Shown here in pieces: positions 34,257 through 43,138 of a stretch of DNA of 64,000 nucleotides; position 1 is the stretch's first letter; each line of letters opens with the position of its first letter. Location: assembly GCF_003347635.1 (NCBI RefSeq), contig NZ_QDFY01000003.1, positions 248,001 to 312,000 on the forward strand, in the 5' to 3' direction. Both the position numbers and the translations under genes were made by a program. Under the pieces are notes generated by a model. It saw only the letters and a program-made list of their open reading frames with translations, was not told where the DNA came from and did no database searches. Origin of the DNA: Sphingosinicella terrae (lineage in GTDB: Bacteria > Pseudomonadota > Alphaproteobacteria > Sphingomonadales > Sphingomonadaceae).

Positions 34257-34943
34257 ATGATCGTCTATGGCTCTTCGCTGTCGCCGTTCGTCCGCAAGGT
34301 TCTGGCCTATGCGAGCGAGAAGGGGATCGACCTGGAGGTCAAGTCGATCGCGCTCGGCGCCGCCGACCCGGATTTCCGCGAAGCGAGCCCGTTCGGAAAG
34401 ATGCCGGGCTTCCGCGACGGCGATTTCGCCATTTCGGATTCGACCGCGATCATCGTCTATCTCGAAGCGATCCGGCCGGAGCCGAACTTGATCCCGACCG
34501 AAGCCAAGGCCCGCGCGCGCACCATCTGGTTCGACGAATATGCCGACACCATCCTGAGCGCGTGCGGCGGCAAGATGTTCTTCAACCGGATCGTCGCCCC
34601 GCGCTTCCTCGGCATGGCCGGAGACGAGGAAGCGGCGGCCAAGGCCCAGTGCGACGAGCTGCCGCCCCTGCTCGACTATCTCGAGCGGGTGATCCCGGCG
34701 AGCGGGTTCCTGGTCGAGGATCGGCTGACGCTAGCCGACCTCGCGGTCGCCAGCCCGTTCGCCAATTTCCAGCACCTCGACGTCGCCATCGATCCCGCCC
34801 GCTATCCCAAGGTGACGCGCTACATCGAGACCATCCTGGCCCGTCCGAGCTTCAAGCCCATGATCGAAAGGGAGACGGCCTTTCTCGAACGAACGGCGCC
34901 GGCTGCGGCGGCGCCGGCTGCGGCCCCGGCGACGTCCGCCTGA
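34257..34943 (+). CDS. Glutathione S-transferase family protein
   Basis: A 228-residue GST. The ATG at 34257 follows GGGAGA; earlier in-frame starts lack the family pattern. The N-terminal thioredoxin-like domain begins MIVYGSSLSPFVRKVLAYAS, with SPFGKMPGFRDGDFAISDST, where the cis-Pro and the Asp-Ser pair bind glutathione. The helical domain contains FLVEDRLTLADLAVASPFAN. The C-terminus is an Ala/Pro-rich tail. It diverges from the arsR/SRPBCC operon across a shared operator region. Confidence 0.88.
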   Translation: MIVYGSSLSPFVRKVLAYASEKGIDLEVKSIALGAADPDFREASPFGKMPGFRDGDFAISDSTAIIVYLEAIRPEPNLIPTEAKARARTIWFDEYADTILSACGGKMFFNRIVAPRFLGMAGDEEAAAKAQCDELPPLLDYLERVIPASGFLVEDRLTLADLAVASPFANFQHLDVAIDPARYPKVTRYIETILARPSFKPMIERETAFLERTAPAAAAPAAAPATSA

Positions 34944-35002
34944 TCGTCGACCGGCCTCCTTACGGCGGCGAAACCTTTGCCGGTTTGAGGGGTTCAGCGG
35001 GC

Positions 35003-36502
35003 GTGTCGGATGCCTCTCATGAGGGCGAGACCGGGCTGCCGGTCCTGAGCCCGCCCCGCAATTGCTGGCGGATCGAACGGACGGACCGTGCGGCCCTGAT
35101 CGTCGATGCCGCCGATTATTTTCGCCTCGCCCGCGCAGCGATGCTGCGGGCGCGGTCGCAGATCCTGCTCATCGGCTGGGATTTCGACACGCGCCTTCAG
35201 CTCGTCGACAAGGACGAGGGTGTCGGCGCACCGATCCATCTCGGCCCCCTGCTGTCCTGGCTGGCGAGCAAGCGGCCCTACCTCTCAATCCATATTCTCG
35301 CGTGGGACGGCAAGATGTACAGCTTCCTCGGCCGAGGAACCACGCTGCTGCGCCTCGCCGAGTGGAAGCTGCTCAAGCGCAACATCCACTTCAAGCTCGA
35401 CGGCAAGCACCCGCTCGAGGGCTGCCATCATCACAAGATTCTCGTCATCGACGACCGCTTCGCCTGCGCCGGCGGAATCGACATGACCGGATCGCGCTGG
35501 GACACGCGCGCGCACCGCGACGACGAGCCGGGACGCAAGCGGCCGACCACGGGGCGGCATTACGGACCGTGGCACGACGCGACCATGGCGGTGGACGGAG
35601 ATGCGGCCAAGGCCTTGGGCGAACTGGGCCGTCGGCGCTGGCAACTGGCCGCGGGCCAGCGGCTTTCCGCGCCGGACGCCCAGACCCATCCGTGGCCGGA
35701 CGACCTGGAGGCGCAGTTCCGCGACGTTCATATCGGAATCGCCCGCACGTGCGGCGAGACGGACGAGGTCGAGGAGGTTCGCGAGATCGAGGCGCTGTTC
35801 ATCGACATGATCCACGCCGCGCGCCGCTTCGTCTACATCGAGTCGCAATATTTCGCCTCCCGCGCCGTCACCGAGGCGATCGCGGCCAGACTGGCCGAAC
35901 CGGAGCCGCCGGAGTTCGTCGTCATCAACCCATGCAGTGCCGATGGCTGGCTGGAGGAGGCCGTGATGGGCGCCGCCCGTGCCGATCTGCTCAAGGCCGT
36001 GCGCGAGGCCGACCATGAAGGGCGCTTCCGGATCTACACGCCGGTCACCGAGGGCCGGCGAGACATCTACGTCCACGCGAAGATCATGGTTGTCGACGAC
36101 CGCCTGATCCGGGTCGGTTCCGCCAACCTCAACAATCGATCGATGGGCCTCGACAGCGAGTGCGACCTGGTGATCGGCGATGCGCCGGCGGAGGCGATTG
36201 CGGCCGTTCGCAGGGACCTGATCGCCGAGCATCTCGGCGTAACCGCGGACGAGCTCATGCGCGCGGAGGCGCAGACCGGGTCGATCATTGCCGCGATCGA
36301 GCGGCTGCGCGGGGAGGGGCGCAGCCTCGTCCCATTCGATCCGTCCGATTATTCCGAGGCGTCGAAGGCGCTGGCGCGGAGCGAGGTGGCGGACCCGGAA
36401 AGCGCGTCGGAGCCGATCGAGCCCCTGGCGCAGCGCAAGCTGCTGCGAGGATTGCGCAACGCTGCTCGCCGCGGCGCCCGGCGGCGACGCCGGCACGCCT
36501 GA
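35003..36502 (+). CDS. Phospholipase D family protein
   Basis: A 499-residue phospholipase D-type enzyme with two HKD motifs: HHKILVIDD (about 144-152) and VHAKIMVVDD (about 357-366), each followed by the expected GG/GS (AGGIDMTGSRWDTR and VGSANLNNRSM). The GTG at 35003 is the chosen start; the ribosome site is weak and no better one is seen. There is no signal peptide. The first 40 residues (LSPPRNCWRIERTDRAALIV) match the bacterial PLD/VTT-associated family, and a VTT/DedA-type gene lies nearby at 37330. The C-terminus is extremely Arg-rich. Likely hydrolyses or transfers phospholipid head groups. Confidence 0.88.
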   Translation: MSDASHEGETGLPVLSPPRNCWRIERTDRAALIVDAADYFRLARAAMLRARSQILLIGWDFDTRLQLVDKDEGVGAPIHLGPLLSWLASKRPYLSIHILAWDGKMYSFLGRGTTLLRLAEWKLLKRNIHFKLDGKHPLEGCHHHKILVIDDRFACAGGIDMTGSRWDTRAHRDDEPGRKRPTTGRHYGPWHDATMAVDGDAAKALGELGRRRWQLAAGQRLSAPDAQTHPWPDDLEAQFRDVHIGIARTCGETDEVEEVREIEALFIDMIHAARRFVYIESQYFASRAVTEAIAARLAEPEPPEFVVINPCSADGWLEEAVMGAARADLLKAVREADHEGRFRIYTPVTEGRRDIYVHAKIMVVDDRLIRVGSANLNNRSMGLDSECDLVIGDAPAEAIAAVRRDLIAEHLGVTADELMRAEAQTGSIIAAIERLRGEGRSLVPFDPSDYSEASKALARSEVADPESASEPIEPLAQRKLLRGLRNAARRGARRRRRHA

Positions 36503-36750
36503 CCGGCCGCTCAGCCGGCTGGCCTCGGACGGCGACGGCTCCCAAATCCCGGCAGCCAGGACGCAATGCCCGGCCTGGCCAGGACGGATTGGCGCCCGCG
36601 CTCTGGAGGGCCCTCCGTCGCATCCTCCGCCGAGGGCGGCATGCCGGTCCAGAAGCGGCGGCGGGGACAGCGATCGGTTCCAATCTGGTCGAACAGCGGC
36701 TCGTTCAAGGCTCGTCTCCGGCTTGGAAAGGCGGGGCGCTTCGTCTATGC

Positions 36751-36772
36751 GACCTCAACCAAAGTTGAGGTC
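36751..36772. promoter_or_regulatory. SoxR-type operator
   Basis: GACCTCAAC and GTTGAGGTC are perfect 9-base inverted arms separated by CAAA, ending 5 bases before the soxR ATG. This matches the CCTCAA-N-TTGAGG core of known SoxR sites. A TTGGAA (36723-36728) and TATGCG (36746-36751) pair, 17 bases apart, would put transcription start inside the palindrome, consistent with autorepression; that promoter is tentative. Confidence 0.8.
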
Positions 36773-36777
36773 AAGCC

Positions 36778-37242
36778 ATGATTTTCGGGTCGACGGGCAA
36801 GCCGGTCGTGTCGCTTTCGGTGGGCGAGGTTGCCCGGCGCAGCGGCGTGGCGGTCTCGACGCTCCATTTCTACGAGCGCAAGGGACTGATCTCGGGTTGG
36901 CGATCCTCGGGCAATCAGCGGCGTTACGAGCGGGCCACGCTGCGGCGGATCGCCATCATCAAGGTCTCCCAGCAGCTCGGCATCAGCCTCGCCGAGATCA
37001 AGGCGCGGCTGGCGGCCCTGCCCGGCGATCGCACGCCGGGCAAGGCCGACTGGGCCCGCATCGCGGCCGACTGGCGTGCCGATCTCGACCGGCGGATCGG
37101 CCAGCTGGAGAAGCTGCGCGACAATCTCGACGGCTGCATCGGCTGTGGCTGCCTTTCGGTCGAGGCCTGTCCCCTGCGCAATCCGGCCGACCGCGCCGCA
37201 GCGGAGGGCGCGGGACCGCGCTACCTCGAGCCGCGGCGGTGA
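36778..37242 (+). CDS. soxR: Redox-sensitive transcriptional activator SoxR
   Basis: A 154-residue MerR-family regulator holding a [2Fe-2S] cluster. Motif C-x2-C-x-C-x5-C is intact (Cys120, Cys123, Cys125, Cys131 in CIGCGCLSVEACPL). The N-terminal helix-turn-helix reads LSVGEVARRSGVAVSTLHFY and ERKGLI, with RSSGNQRRYERATLRRIAII as the wing. The operator is 5 bases upstream of the start, so no classical ribosome site fits; the true start could be the Leu-Ser region a few codons in. In alphaproteobacteria SoxR typically responds to redox-active compounds rather than working through SoxS. No soxS is seen. Confidence 0.94.
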   Translation: MIFGSTGKPVVSLSVGEVARRSGVAVSTLHFYERKGLISGWRSSGNQRRYERATLRRIAIIKVSQQLGISLAEIKARLAALPGDRTPGKADWARIAADWRADLDRRIGQLEKLRDNLDGCIGCGCLSVEACPLRNPADRAAAEGAGPRYLEPRR

Positions 37243-37329
37243 CCAAGCCGATCGGACCCGGCGCGCAAAGCATCTGGTCCGCCCCTCGAGGCCCCGCTAT
37301 GGCCGCAGGCGAGCTGTTGGGGCCTTTCA

Positions 37330-37908
37330 ATGTTTCGTGCGCTTTACGACTGGACGCTGCGGCTGGCGGGGCATCGCCACGCGACCCGATCTCTGGCTGT
37401 CGTCTCCTTCTGCGAGAGCAGCTTCTTTCCGATACCGCCGGACGTGATGCTCGTCCCGATGGTGCTGGCGCGCCGGGATCGGGCCTATATGATCGCCACG
37501 GTCTGCACCGTCGCTTCGGTGGCCGGAGCCATCTTCGGCTATGCGATCGGCTATTTCCTGTTCGACACGGTCGGCCAGTGGGTGATCGACGTCTACCATT
37601 TGGGGTCCCGCATGGAGGACCTCAAAGCCCTGTACGACGAATGGGGCGACATAGTGATCCTGGTTGCAGGCGTCACTCCGATCCCGTTCAAGCTCGTCAC
37701 GATCGCCAGCGGCTTCTTTCAGTTCAACTTCTTCCTGTTCGTCATCCTCGCGGCGCTCGCCCGCGGCGCGCGCTTCTTCGCCGTCGCCTGGCTGTTGAAG
37801 CGCTACGGAGCGCCGATGCAGGCTTTCATCGAGCAGCGCCTGACCCTGATCGGCTGGGCCTTCCTCGCGGCGCTTGTCGGCGGCTTCGCCCTGATCGCCC
37901 TGATCTGA
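37330..37908 (+). CDS. YqaA/DedA (VTT-domain) family membrane protein
   Basis: A 192-residue inner membrane protein with about five hydrophobic segments. Family hallmarks are SFCESSFFPIPPDVMLVPMV (F/Y-x-E-x-x-x-x-P-P), the GYAIGYFLFD helix and AGVTPIPFKLVTIASGFF (the conserved proline-rich amphipathic motif). DedA/VTT proteins take part in lipid carrier or phospholipid scrambling and membrane stress tolerance. It lies 88 bases after soxR and 14 bases before the transglutaminase gene. Confidence 0.88.
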   Translation: MFRALYDWTLRLAGHRHATRSLAVVSFCESSFFPIPPDVMLVPMVLARRDRAYMIATVCTVASVAGAIFGYAIGYFLFDTVGQWVIDVYHLGSRMEDLKALYDEWGDIVILVAGVTPIPFKLVTIASGFFQFNFFLFVILAALARGARFFAVAWLLKRYGAPMQAFIEQRLTLIGWAFLAALVGGFALIALI

Positions 37909-37921
37909 GCGGAGGAAGAAA

Positions 37922-38701
37922 ATGCGCCTCAGGATCGATGCGAGGCTGGACTATCATTTCGCGGCCCCCGCCGATGTGCTGCTGGCGATCGAGGCGGCCC
38001 AGCTGCCCGACCAGCGGCTGGTCGAGGATCTGCTGACCGTCGATGGGGTCGGGCCGCTCCGGCCGATCGCCGGCGGCGACGGCGTGGGCCGGCGGACCTG
38101 GATGCTGGCCGAGGGCCGGTTTCTCGCCGTCTACGGCGCCGAGGTCGAGATCTTGCGCGCCCGCCCGGCACTGGAGGGGCTCCCGGCGGTGGCGCGGCGC
38201 CAGCTGCCGGCGGAGGCGATCCCCTATCTCTGGCCGAGCCGCTATTGCGAATCTGATCGGTTCGAGGGGTTCGTCGCCGGCGAGTTTGGCGGCCTCGAGG
38301 GCGGCGGCGCCGTCGCCGCGATGGCCGAATGGATTCACGGCAAACTCGTCTACCAGCCGGGGGCCAGCGATTCGACCACGACCGCGGTCGATACCTTCGT
38401 CTCGCGCTGCGGCGTCTGCCGCGATTACGCCCATCTCCTCGCCGCCTTCGCCCGTGCCGCCGGTATTCCGGCGCGGCTGGTCTCCGCTTATGGCTGGGGC
38501 GTGGATCCGCCGGACTTTCACGCGCTGGTGGAGGTCTGGCTCGGCGGGGACTGGCAGCTCGTCGACCCCAGCCGCCTCGCCGATCTGGACGGAGTGGTTC
38601 GGGTCTGCGTCGGGCGCGACGCCACCGACATCGCCTTCATGACGAGCTTCGGATTTGCCGATCTGCGATCGCAGAGCGTCGAGGTCCAGCGGATCGACTG
38701 A
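37922..38701 (+). CDS. Transglutaminase-like (TGc) protein
   Basis: A 259-residue transglutaminase-family protein with its catalytic triad visible: Cys166 in SRCGVCRDYAH, His200 in PPDFHALVEVW and Asp215 in LVDPSRL. The N-terminal beta region matches the bacterial transglutaminase N domain (MRLRIDARLDYHFAAPADVL). No signal peptide, so a cytosolic peptidase or amidase role is likely. GGAGGAAGAAA precedes the ATG. Followed by a convergent terminator. Confidence 0.87.
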   Translation: MRLRIDARLDYHFAAPADVLLAIEAAQLPDQRLVEDLLTVDGVGPLRPIAGGDGVGRRTWMLAEGRFLAVYGAEVEILRARPALEGLPAVARRQLPAEAIPYLWPSRYCESDRFEGFVAGEFGGLEGGGAVAAMAEWIHGKLVYQPGASDSTTTAVDTFVSRCGVCRDYAHLLAAFARAAGIPARLVSAYGWGVDPPDFHALVEVWLGGDWQLVDPSRLADLDGVVRVCVGRDATDIAFMTSFGFADLRSQSVEVQRID

Positions 38702-38727
38702 ACCTGGCGGCGGAGGACCGCTGAGGC

Positions 38728-38759
38728 AAAAAAATGCCCCGGCCCGAAGGCCGGGGCAT
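38728..38759 (-). terminator. Intrinsic terminator of the outer-membrane protein gene
   Basis: On the minus strand ATGCCCCGGCC-TTCG-GGCCGGGGCAT forms a perfect 11-base stem with a UUCG-type loop, followed by seven T. It lies about 20 bases beyond the stop of the beta-barrel gene. Confidence 0.92.
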
Positions 38760-38781
38760 GACTCCTTCGACCGTGAAGGCC

Positions 38782-39369
38782 TCAGAAGCGGAAGCCGAGC
38801 GTCGCCACCGCCTGGTGACGCGAGAAGTCGGCTTCGTAGTTGGAGTAGCGATACTCGCCGCCGACATAGGCGTTGCCGCCGAGGGCGAACTGGGCGCCGA
38901 TGCCGCCACGAATGCCGTCGCCATTGGCGGAATCACGCTCCGTCACGCCGGAATCGGTCACGCGCGCGCTGATGCGAGCGTTGGTGTAGCCGGCCTTGAG
39001 GTAGATGTTGGTCCGCGGCGAAACCGCGAAGGTCACGCGGCCGCCGGCATAGAGGTCCCGGCCAACGGAGATTTCGGCGCTGTCGGCACCGTCGACGAGC
39101 TCGAGGTCGGCGCTCGATTCCGTGGCTTCGACGTCGATCCCGATCGAGGCGCTTTGGCCGATCGCGAAATCATAGCCGGCGCCGATGCCGAAGACGATGC
39201 CGTCGCTGTTCACGTCGTCGTCGAGACCAAACGCGTCGAAATCGACGGATGCGCGATCCCAGCCCACCAGAGCCTCGACGCGGGCGCCACTGACGGCGGC
39301 GGCGGAGGCTGGCGTGGCGAGACCGGCGAATGCGACTCCGGCGACAAGAATGGCAGCAAACTTCTTCAT
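38782..39369 (-). CDS. Outer-membrane beta-barrel protein
   Basis: A 195-residue porin-like protein of the opacity/OmpA-barrel type. The signal peptide MKKFAAILVAGVAFAGLATP with cleavage after ASA is clear. Alternating strands follow, such as IVFGIGAGYDFAIGQSASIG and VGGEYRYSNYEADF. The last residues LGFRF end in Phe, the outer-membrane insertion signature. GGAAGAAAA precedes the ATG. Likely eight strands, given length. Function unknown beyond the envelope. Confidence 0.9.
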   Translation of the reverse strand: MKKFAAILVAGVAFAGLATPASAAAVSGARVEALVGWDRASVDFDAFGLDDDVNSDGIVFGIGAGYDFAIGQSASIGIDVEATESSADLELVDGADSAEISVGRDLYAGGRVTFAVSPRTNIYLKAGYTNARISARVTDSGVTERDSANGDGIRGGIGAQFALGGNAYVGGEYRYSNYEADFSRHQAVATLGFRF

Positions 39370-39637
39370 TTTTCTTCCTTTTGTTCACACGATTGTGACG
39401 GGCGCTCCCCTAGCGGGGGCCGCGCGCCCCTGTCACGGCGGTTTGTGGACCGGTCTGGTAGAGAATCAGTCGCTGTGGTATATCAGTCACACACCTCGCC
39501 CATCTGAACGGACGATGAGCCAGGTTGCCGCCGCTCGATGCCGGCGGCGCGAGCAAGGAATAGGCCGTGGGCCGGTGGGCGGCCGCGGCGACGGAGGCTC
39601 AGCCGGCCGGAACGACCGGGCATTGCGAAGCGCGGGG

Positions 39638-39967
39638 TCAGCCTTCGGGCTGCATCGCCATCTCGAAGCGCTCGCGGAAGTTCGTCCGAGCCTCCTCGAT
39701 CTCGTCGCGGGCAGCCTGTTCGGCATCGCCGCGGCTGGCGCGCATCGACGTCTCGCGGCGGATCACGGCTTCCCGGAACGCCGCTTCCTGCGCAGAACAT
39801 TGCTGCGGAAAGGCGGTCTGGAACGCCTCGGCGGTGGATTGGCCGTTGAGACTCTGGTCGACATAGGCACGAAGGCAGCCGGTGAAGGCCTCGCGCGCGG
39901 CCCGGGTCGTGTCGGAGGCCTGACCTGCGTAGGCGGCCAATATCAGAGCGAGCGCAGATGCAATCAT
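39638..39967 (-). CDS. Small exported hypothetical protein
   Basis: A 109-residue protein with a hydrophobic N-terminus (MIASALALILAAYAGQASDT) acting as signal peptide. The mature part is helical, with AREAFTGCLRAYVDQSLNGQ and FPQQCSAQEAAFREAVIRRE; the two Cys could pair. The C-terminus is charged. GAGGTG precedes the ATG at a good distance. No domain recognised; helical small exported proteins of this type are common in sphingomonads. Confidence 0.72.
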   Translation of the reverse strand: MIASALALILAAYAGQASDTTRAAREAFTGCLRAYVDQSLNGQSTAEAFQTAFPQQCSAQEAAFREAVIRRETSMRASRGDAEQAARDEIEEARTNFRERFEMAMQPEG

Positions 39968-40446
39968 GTCGGCACCTCATCCGTCTGTTTTTGTAGAGAA
40001 ACAATGAGACAGCTTTGGCCGAAAGGGAAGCGGTTTCATCCGGCGGCGACGCTCCCCGCCAGCCTCGAATTCCTGCGCCGGCCGCGCCGGCCTACGGCGG
40101 CGCAGCAGAGGATCGCGCTGCTGACGGGTCCCGCCCCGGGCGGAATCGCTTGCGATCAAGCGTTTGCAATTACACAAGAAACTAGCCTGCACGCGCGCGC
40201 GAGAGGGGGTCATGTGCGGCTAAATTGCAACAGTTCCCTGCTGATCGCGCTTGCTCGCTGTTGCGGTGCAACCTAAGAGGAGGTGCGGTCGTTTCTGGCC
40301 CAGCCTGCTAATCTGCCGTCCACGTTCTCTCTGAACTGCGGCTTTTCAGCAACAGGTCAGGGGCTAAGCGTGCTTGCACGTAAACTCCGCTTACCGTAAG
40401 GAGTTCGCGTCGTTCCCGCTTGGGACGCAGAAGAAAGGGGAAGATT
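39968..40446. other. Intergenic region upstream of the OmpA-family gene
   Basis: About 480 bases with no gene. AT content rises from about 40140 to 40440, which fits a promoter-bearing leader for the strongly expressed ompA-like gene. Candidate TTGCAA words at 40164 and 40225 lack a convincing -10 partner, so no promoter is called. Confidence 0.5.
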
Positions 40447-41589
40447 ATGCGGAAGCTCGCCATTGTAGTGGCGCTGTCATCCACCGTGCTCGCCACGCCG
40501 GCACTTGCGCGCAATGGCGCCTGGTACGTCGGCGGCGATTTCGGTGCGATGATCGTTGAAGATGTCGGATTCGACTACGGCCTGTCGCCGACGACGCCGA
40601 GCCAGGATGACTCGCAGATCGTGCTCAACCACGATTACGGCTTCGATGGCGCTCTGTTCGTCGGATACGATCTCGGCATGTTCCGTCTCGAGGCGGAAGT
40701 CGCCTACAAGCGGGCTCGCGTCGACGACATCGAGACCGTTGTCGGCCTTCCCGGCGATGCGGCACCCGGTGCTGCCTTCCTCGGCACCATTCGTGAAGCC
40801 GGCGGCGGTCGCACCAGCGCGCTCAGCTTCATGGTCAACGGCATGCTCGACTTCGGCGACGATGACGGCGTGTCCGGCTTCGTCGGCGGTGGCGTCGGTG
40901 TCGCCCGTGTCGACTACAACAACGTTCGCGCGTTCGAGAACCAGGGCGCGGTGGTCGACGATTCCGACACCCGCTTCGCATGGCAGATCGTCGCCGGCGT
41001 CCGCCAGGCGATCACCGACAATATCGACGTGACGCTGCGCTATCGCTTCTTCAACGTCGACAATGTCAACACGGTTGACTTCCGCGGCTTCGAGTCCGAA
41101 TCGCGGTTCCGGTCGCACAGCTTGCTCGGCGGCATCACCTTCAACTTCGGCGCTCCGGAGCCGCCGCCCCCGCCGCCTCCGCCGCCGGCCCCGCCGCCTC
41201 CGCCCCCGCCGCCTCCGCCGCCGCCTCCGCCGCCGGTGTGTGCGCCTGGGCCGTACATCGTGTTCTTCGACTGGGATCGGTCGGAAGTCACGCCTCAGGC
41301 TGCGGCGATCCTCGACAACGCGGCTGCGCAGTATCAGCAGTGCGGTCAGGCCCGCGTCGTCATTGCCGGCCACGCCGACCGTTCGGGTCCGGCCGACTAC
41401 AACGTCGGTCTGTCCCAGCGCCGCGCCGACTCGGCCCGGTCCTACCTGGCCGGCCGCGGTGTTCCGGACGGCGTCATGACCACGGAAGCGTTCGGCGAGA
41501 GCCGGCCGCTGGTCGAGACCGCCGACGGTGTCCGCGAGCCGCAGAACCGGCGCGTGGAAATCACCTTCGGTCCCGGCTCCGGCTGGTAA
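40447..41589 (+). CDS. OmpA-family outer-membrane protein with proline-rich linker
   Basis: A 380-residue two-domain protein. The ATG at 40447 has AAAGGGGAAG upstream; the signal is MRKLAIVVALSSTVLATPAL. Residues about 24-235 form an eight-strand barrel (GAWYVGGDFGAMIVED to LGGITFNFGA). A linker at about 237-263 contains 25 prolines broken by single Glu and Ala. The C-terminal OmpA domain (YIVFFDWDRSEVTPQAAAIL, AGHADRSGPADYN, SQRRADSARSYL) binds peptidoglycan meso-diaminopimelate. A terminator follows. Role: envelope tethering and porin. Confidence 0.93.
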   Translation: MRKLAIVVALSSTVLATPALARNGAWYVGGDFGAMIVEDVGFDYGLSPTTPSQDDSQIVLNHDYGFDGALFVGYDLGMFRLEAEVAYKRARVDDIETVVGLPGDAAPGAAFLGTIREAGGGRTSALSFMVNGMLDFGDDDGVSGFVGGGVGVARVDYNNVRAFENQGAVVDDSDTRFAWQIVAGVRQAITDNIDVTLRYRFFNVDNVNTVDFRGFESESRFRSHSLLGGITFNFGAPEPPPPPPPPPAPPPPPPPPPPPPPPPVCAPGPYIVFFDWDRSEVTPQAAAILDNAAAQYQQCGQARVVIAGHADRSGPADYNVGLSQRRADSARSYLAGRGVPDGVMTTEAFGESRPLVETADGVREPQNRRVEITFGPGSGW

Positions 41590-41634
41590 GAAGGGGTCCC
41601 GCCGCCACGGCGGCGGGCACTCGCGACAAAATTG

Positions 41635-41663
41635 GGAGCCGGCCTTCGGGCCGGCTCCTTTTT
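41635..41663 (+). terminator. Intrinsic terminator of the OmpA-family gene
   Basis: GGAGCCGGCC-TTCG-GGCCGGCTCC is a perfect 10-base stem with a UUCG-type loop, followed by five T. It lies about 46 bases after the stop. Confidence 0.92.
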
Positions 41664-41756
41664 GTTTGGCGCCGGTGCGCGCCGGGCCTACTCCGCGCTG
41701 TTCGCGCCATCGGCGCTTTGCTAACGGGGCGCCGATCCAGCTTTCGAGGAGACGCA

Positions 41757-43121
41757 ATGAATATCGCTATCATCGGGACCGGCTATGTCGGGCTGGTCTC
41801 AGGCGCCTGCTTTTCCGATTTCGGCCATCGAGTGGTCTGCGTCGACAAGGATTCGGCCAAGATCGAGGCGCTGCAGCGCGGGGTGATGCCGATCTACGAG
41901 CCGGGACTGGACCGCCTCGTCGCGCGCAATGTCGAAGGCGGGCGACTGAGCTTCACTACCAACCTGGCGGAAGCCGTCGACGGCGCCGATGCCATCTTCA
42001 TCGCGGTCGGAACGCCGTCCCGCCGGGGAGACGGCCACGCCGACCTCAGCTACGTCCACTCAGCCGCACGTGAGATCGCCGAATCGCTGACGGGTCCTGC
42101 CGTGATCGTCACCAAGTCCACGGTCCCCGTCGGCACCGGGGACGAGGTCGAGCGAATTCTCCGTGAGGCTGCGCCCGACGTCAAGACGTGGGTCGTCTCC
42201 AATCCTGAATTCCTGCGCGAAGGCGCGGCCATCGAGGATTTCAAGCATCCCGACCGGATCGTCGTCGGCGCGGAGCAGGAACCGGCGGTCGAAGTGATGC
42301 GCGAGGTCTATCGCCCGCTCTATCTCAACAAGGCGCCGCTCCTCTTCACCTCGCGGCGCACGGCCGAACTGATCAAATATGCGGCCAATGCGTTCCTGGC
42401 GACCAAGATCACCTTCATCAACGAGATTGCCGATCTGTGCGAGGCGGTCGGCGCCGACGTCCAGGACGTGTCCCGCGGCATAGGCCTCGACGGCCGGATC
42501 GGGTCAAAATTCCTTCACGCCGGCCCGGGCTATGGCGGCTCCTGCTTTCCGAAGGACACACTGGCCCTGCTCAAGACGGCCGAGGACCACCAGGCGCCGC
42601 TGCGCATCGTCGAGGCGGTGGTGCAGGTCAACGAGACACGCAAGCGGGCGATGGGACGCAAGGTCATCAGGGCGCTCGGGGACGAGGCTCGCGGCAAGAC
42701 GGTGGCCCTGCTGGGCCTGACCTTCAAGCCGAACACCGACGACATGCGCGACGCGCCGTCGCTGCGCATCGTGCAGGCGCTGGAAGATGCCGGCGTGACG
42801 GTGCGCGGCTACGACCCCGAAGGGACGGAGCAGGCGCGTCCGCTCATGCCCAATGTCGAGCTGCACACCGATCCTTATGCTGCGGCGCGGGGTGCCGACG
42901 CGGTCGTGCTCGTCACCGAATGGGACGTGCTTCGCGCTCTTGACCTGAAGCGCCTCGCGGCCAGCATGGCCACCCCTGTGCTCGTCGATCTGCGCAACGT
43001 CTATCCTCCGGAGGACGTCAAGGCAGCCGGTCTCGCCTGGCATGGCGTCGGCAAGCCGGCGCAGCCCGCAGCGGTTCCGGTCGAGCCCGCAACCCGCGCG
43101 CTCGAGACAAGTGCCTCCTGA
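41757..43121 (+). CDS. ugd: UDP-glucose 6-dehydrogenase
   Basis: A 454-residue enzyme that oxidises UDP-glucose to UDP-glucuronate with two NAD. The NAD-binding loop IIGTGYVGLVSGACFSDFGH is at the N-terminus, the catalytic nucleophile is in PGYGGSCFPKDT (Cys263), and the second Rossmann domain starts KTVALLGLTFKPNTDDMRDA. GAGGAGACGC precedes the ATG. Supplies UDP-glucuronate for polysaccharide or lipid A modification. No glycan cluster is next to it. Its neighbour downstream is sodC, 18 bases away. Confidence 0.94.
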   Translation: MNIAIIGTGYVGLVSGACFSDFGHRVVCVDKDSAKIEALQRGVMPIYEPGLDRLVARNVEGGRLSFTTNLAEAVDGADAIFIAVGTPSRRGDGHADLSYVHSAAREIAESLTGPAVIVTKSTVPVGTGDEVERILREAAPDVKTWVVSNPEFLREGAAIEDFKHPDRIVVGAEQEPAVEVMREVYRPLYLNKAPLLFTSRRTAELIKYAANAFLATKITFINEIADLCEAVGADVQDVSRGIGLDGRIGSKFLHAGPGYGGSCFPKDTLALLKTAEDHQAPLRIVEAVVQVNETRKRAMGRKVIRALGDEARGKTVALLGLTFKPNTDDMRDAPSLRIVQALEDAGVTVRGYDPEGTEQARPLMPNVELHTDPYAAARGADAVVLVTEWDVLRALDLKRLAASMATPVLVDLRNVYPPEDVKAAGLAWHGVGKPAQPAAVPVEPATRALETSAS

Positions 43122-43138
43122 CGGAAGGAAGTCTGCCC

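Noticed and set aside
36503-36750. A possible small gene between the PLD and soxR genes
   Set aside because: Frames on both strands are low-complexity with no ribosome site; the region is best treated as leader and promoter.
41040-41291. A Gly-rich minus-strand frame
   Set aside because: It is the complement of the OmpA proline linker and has no independent support.
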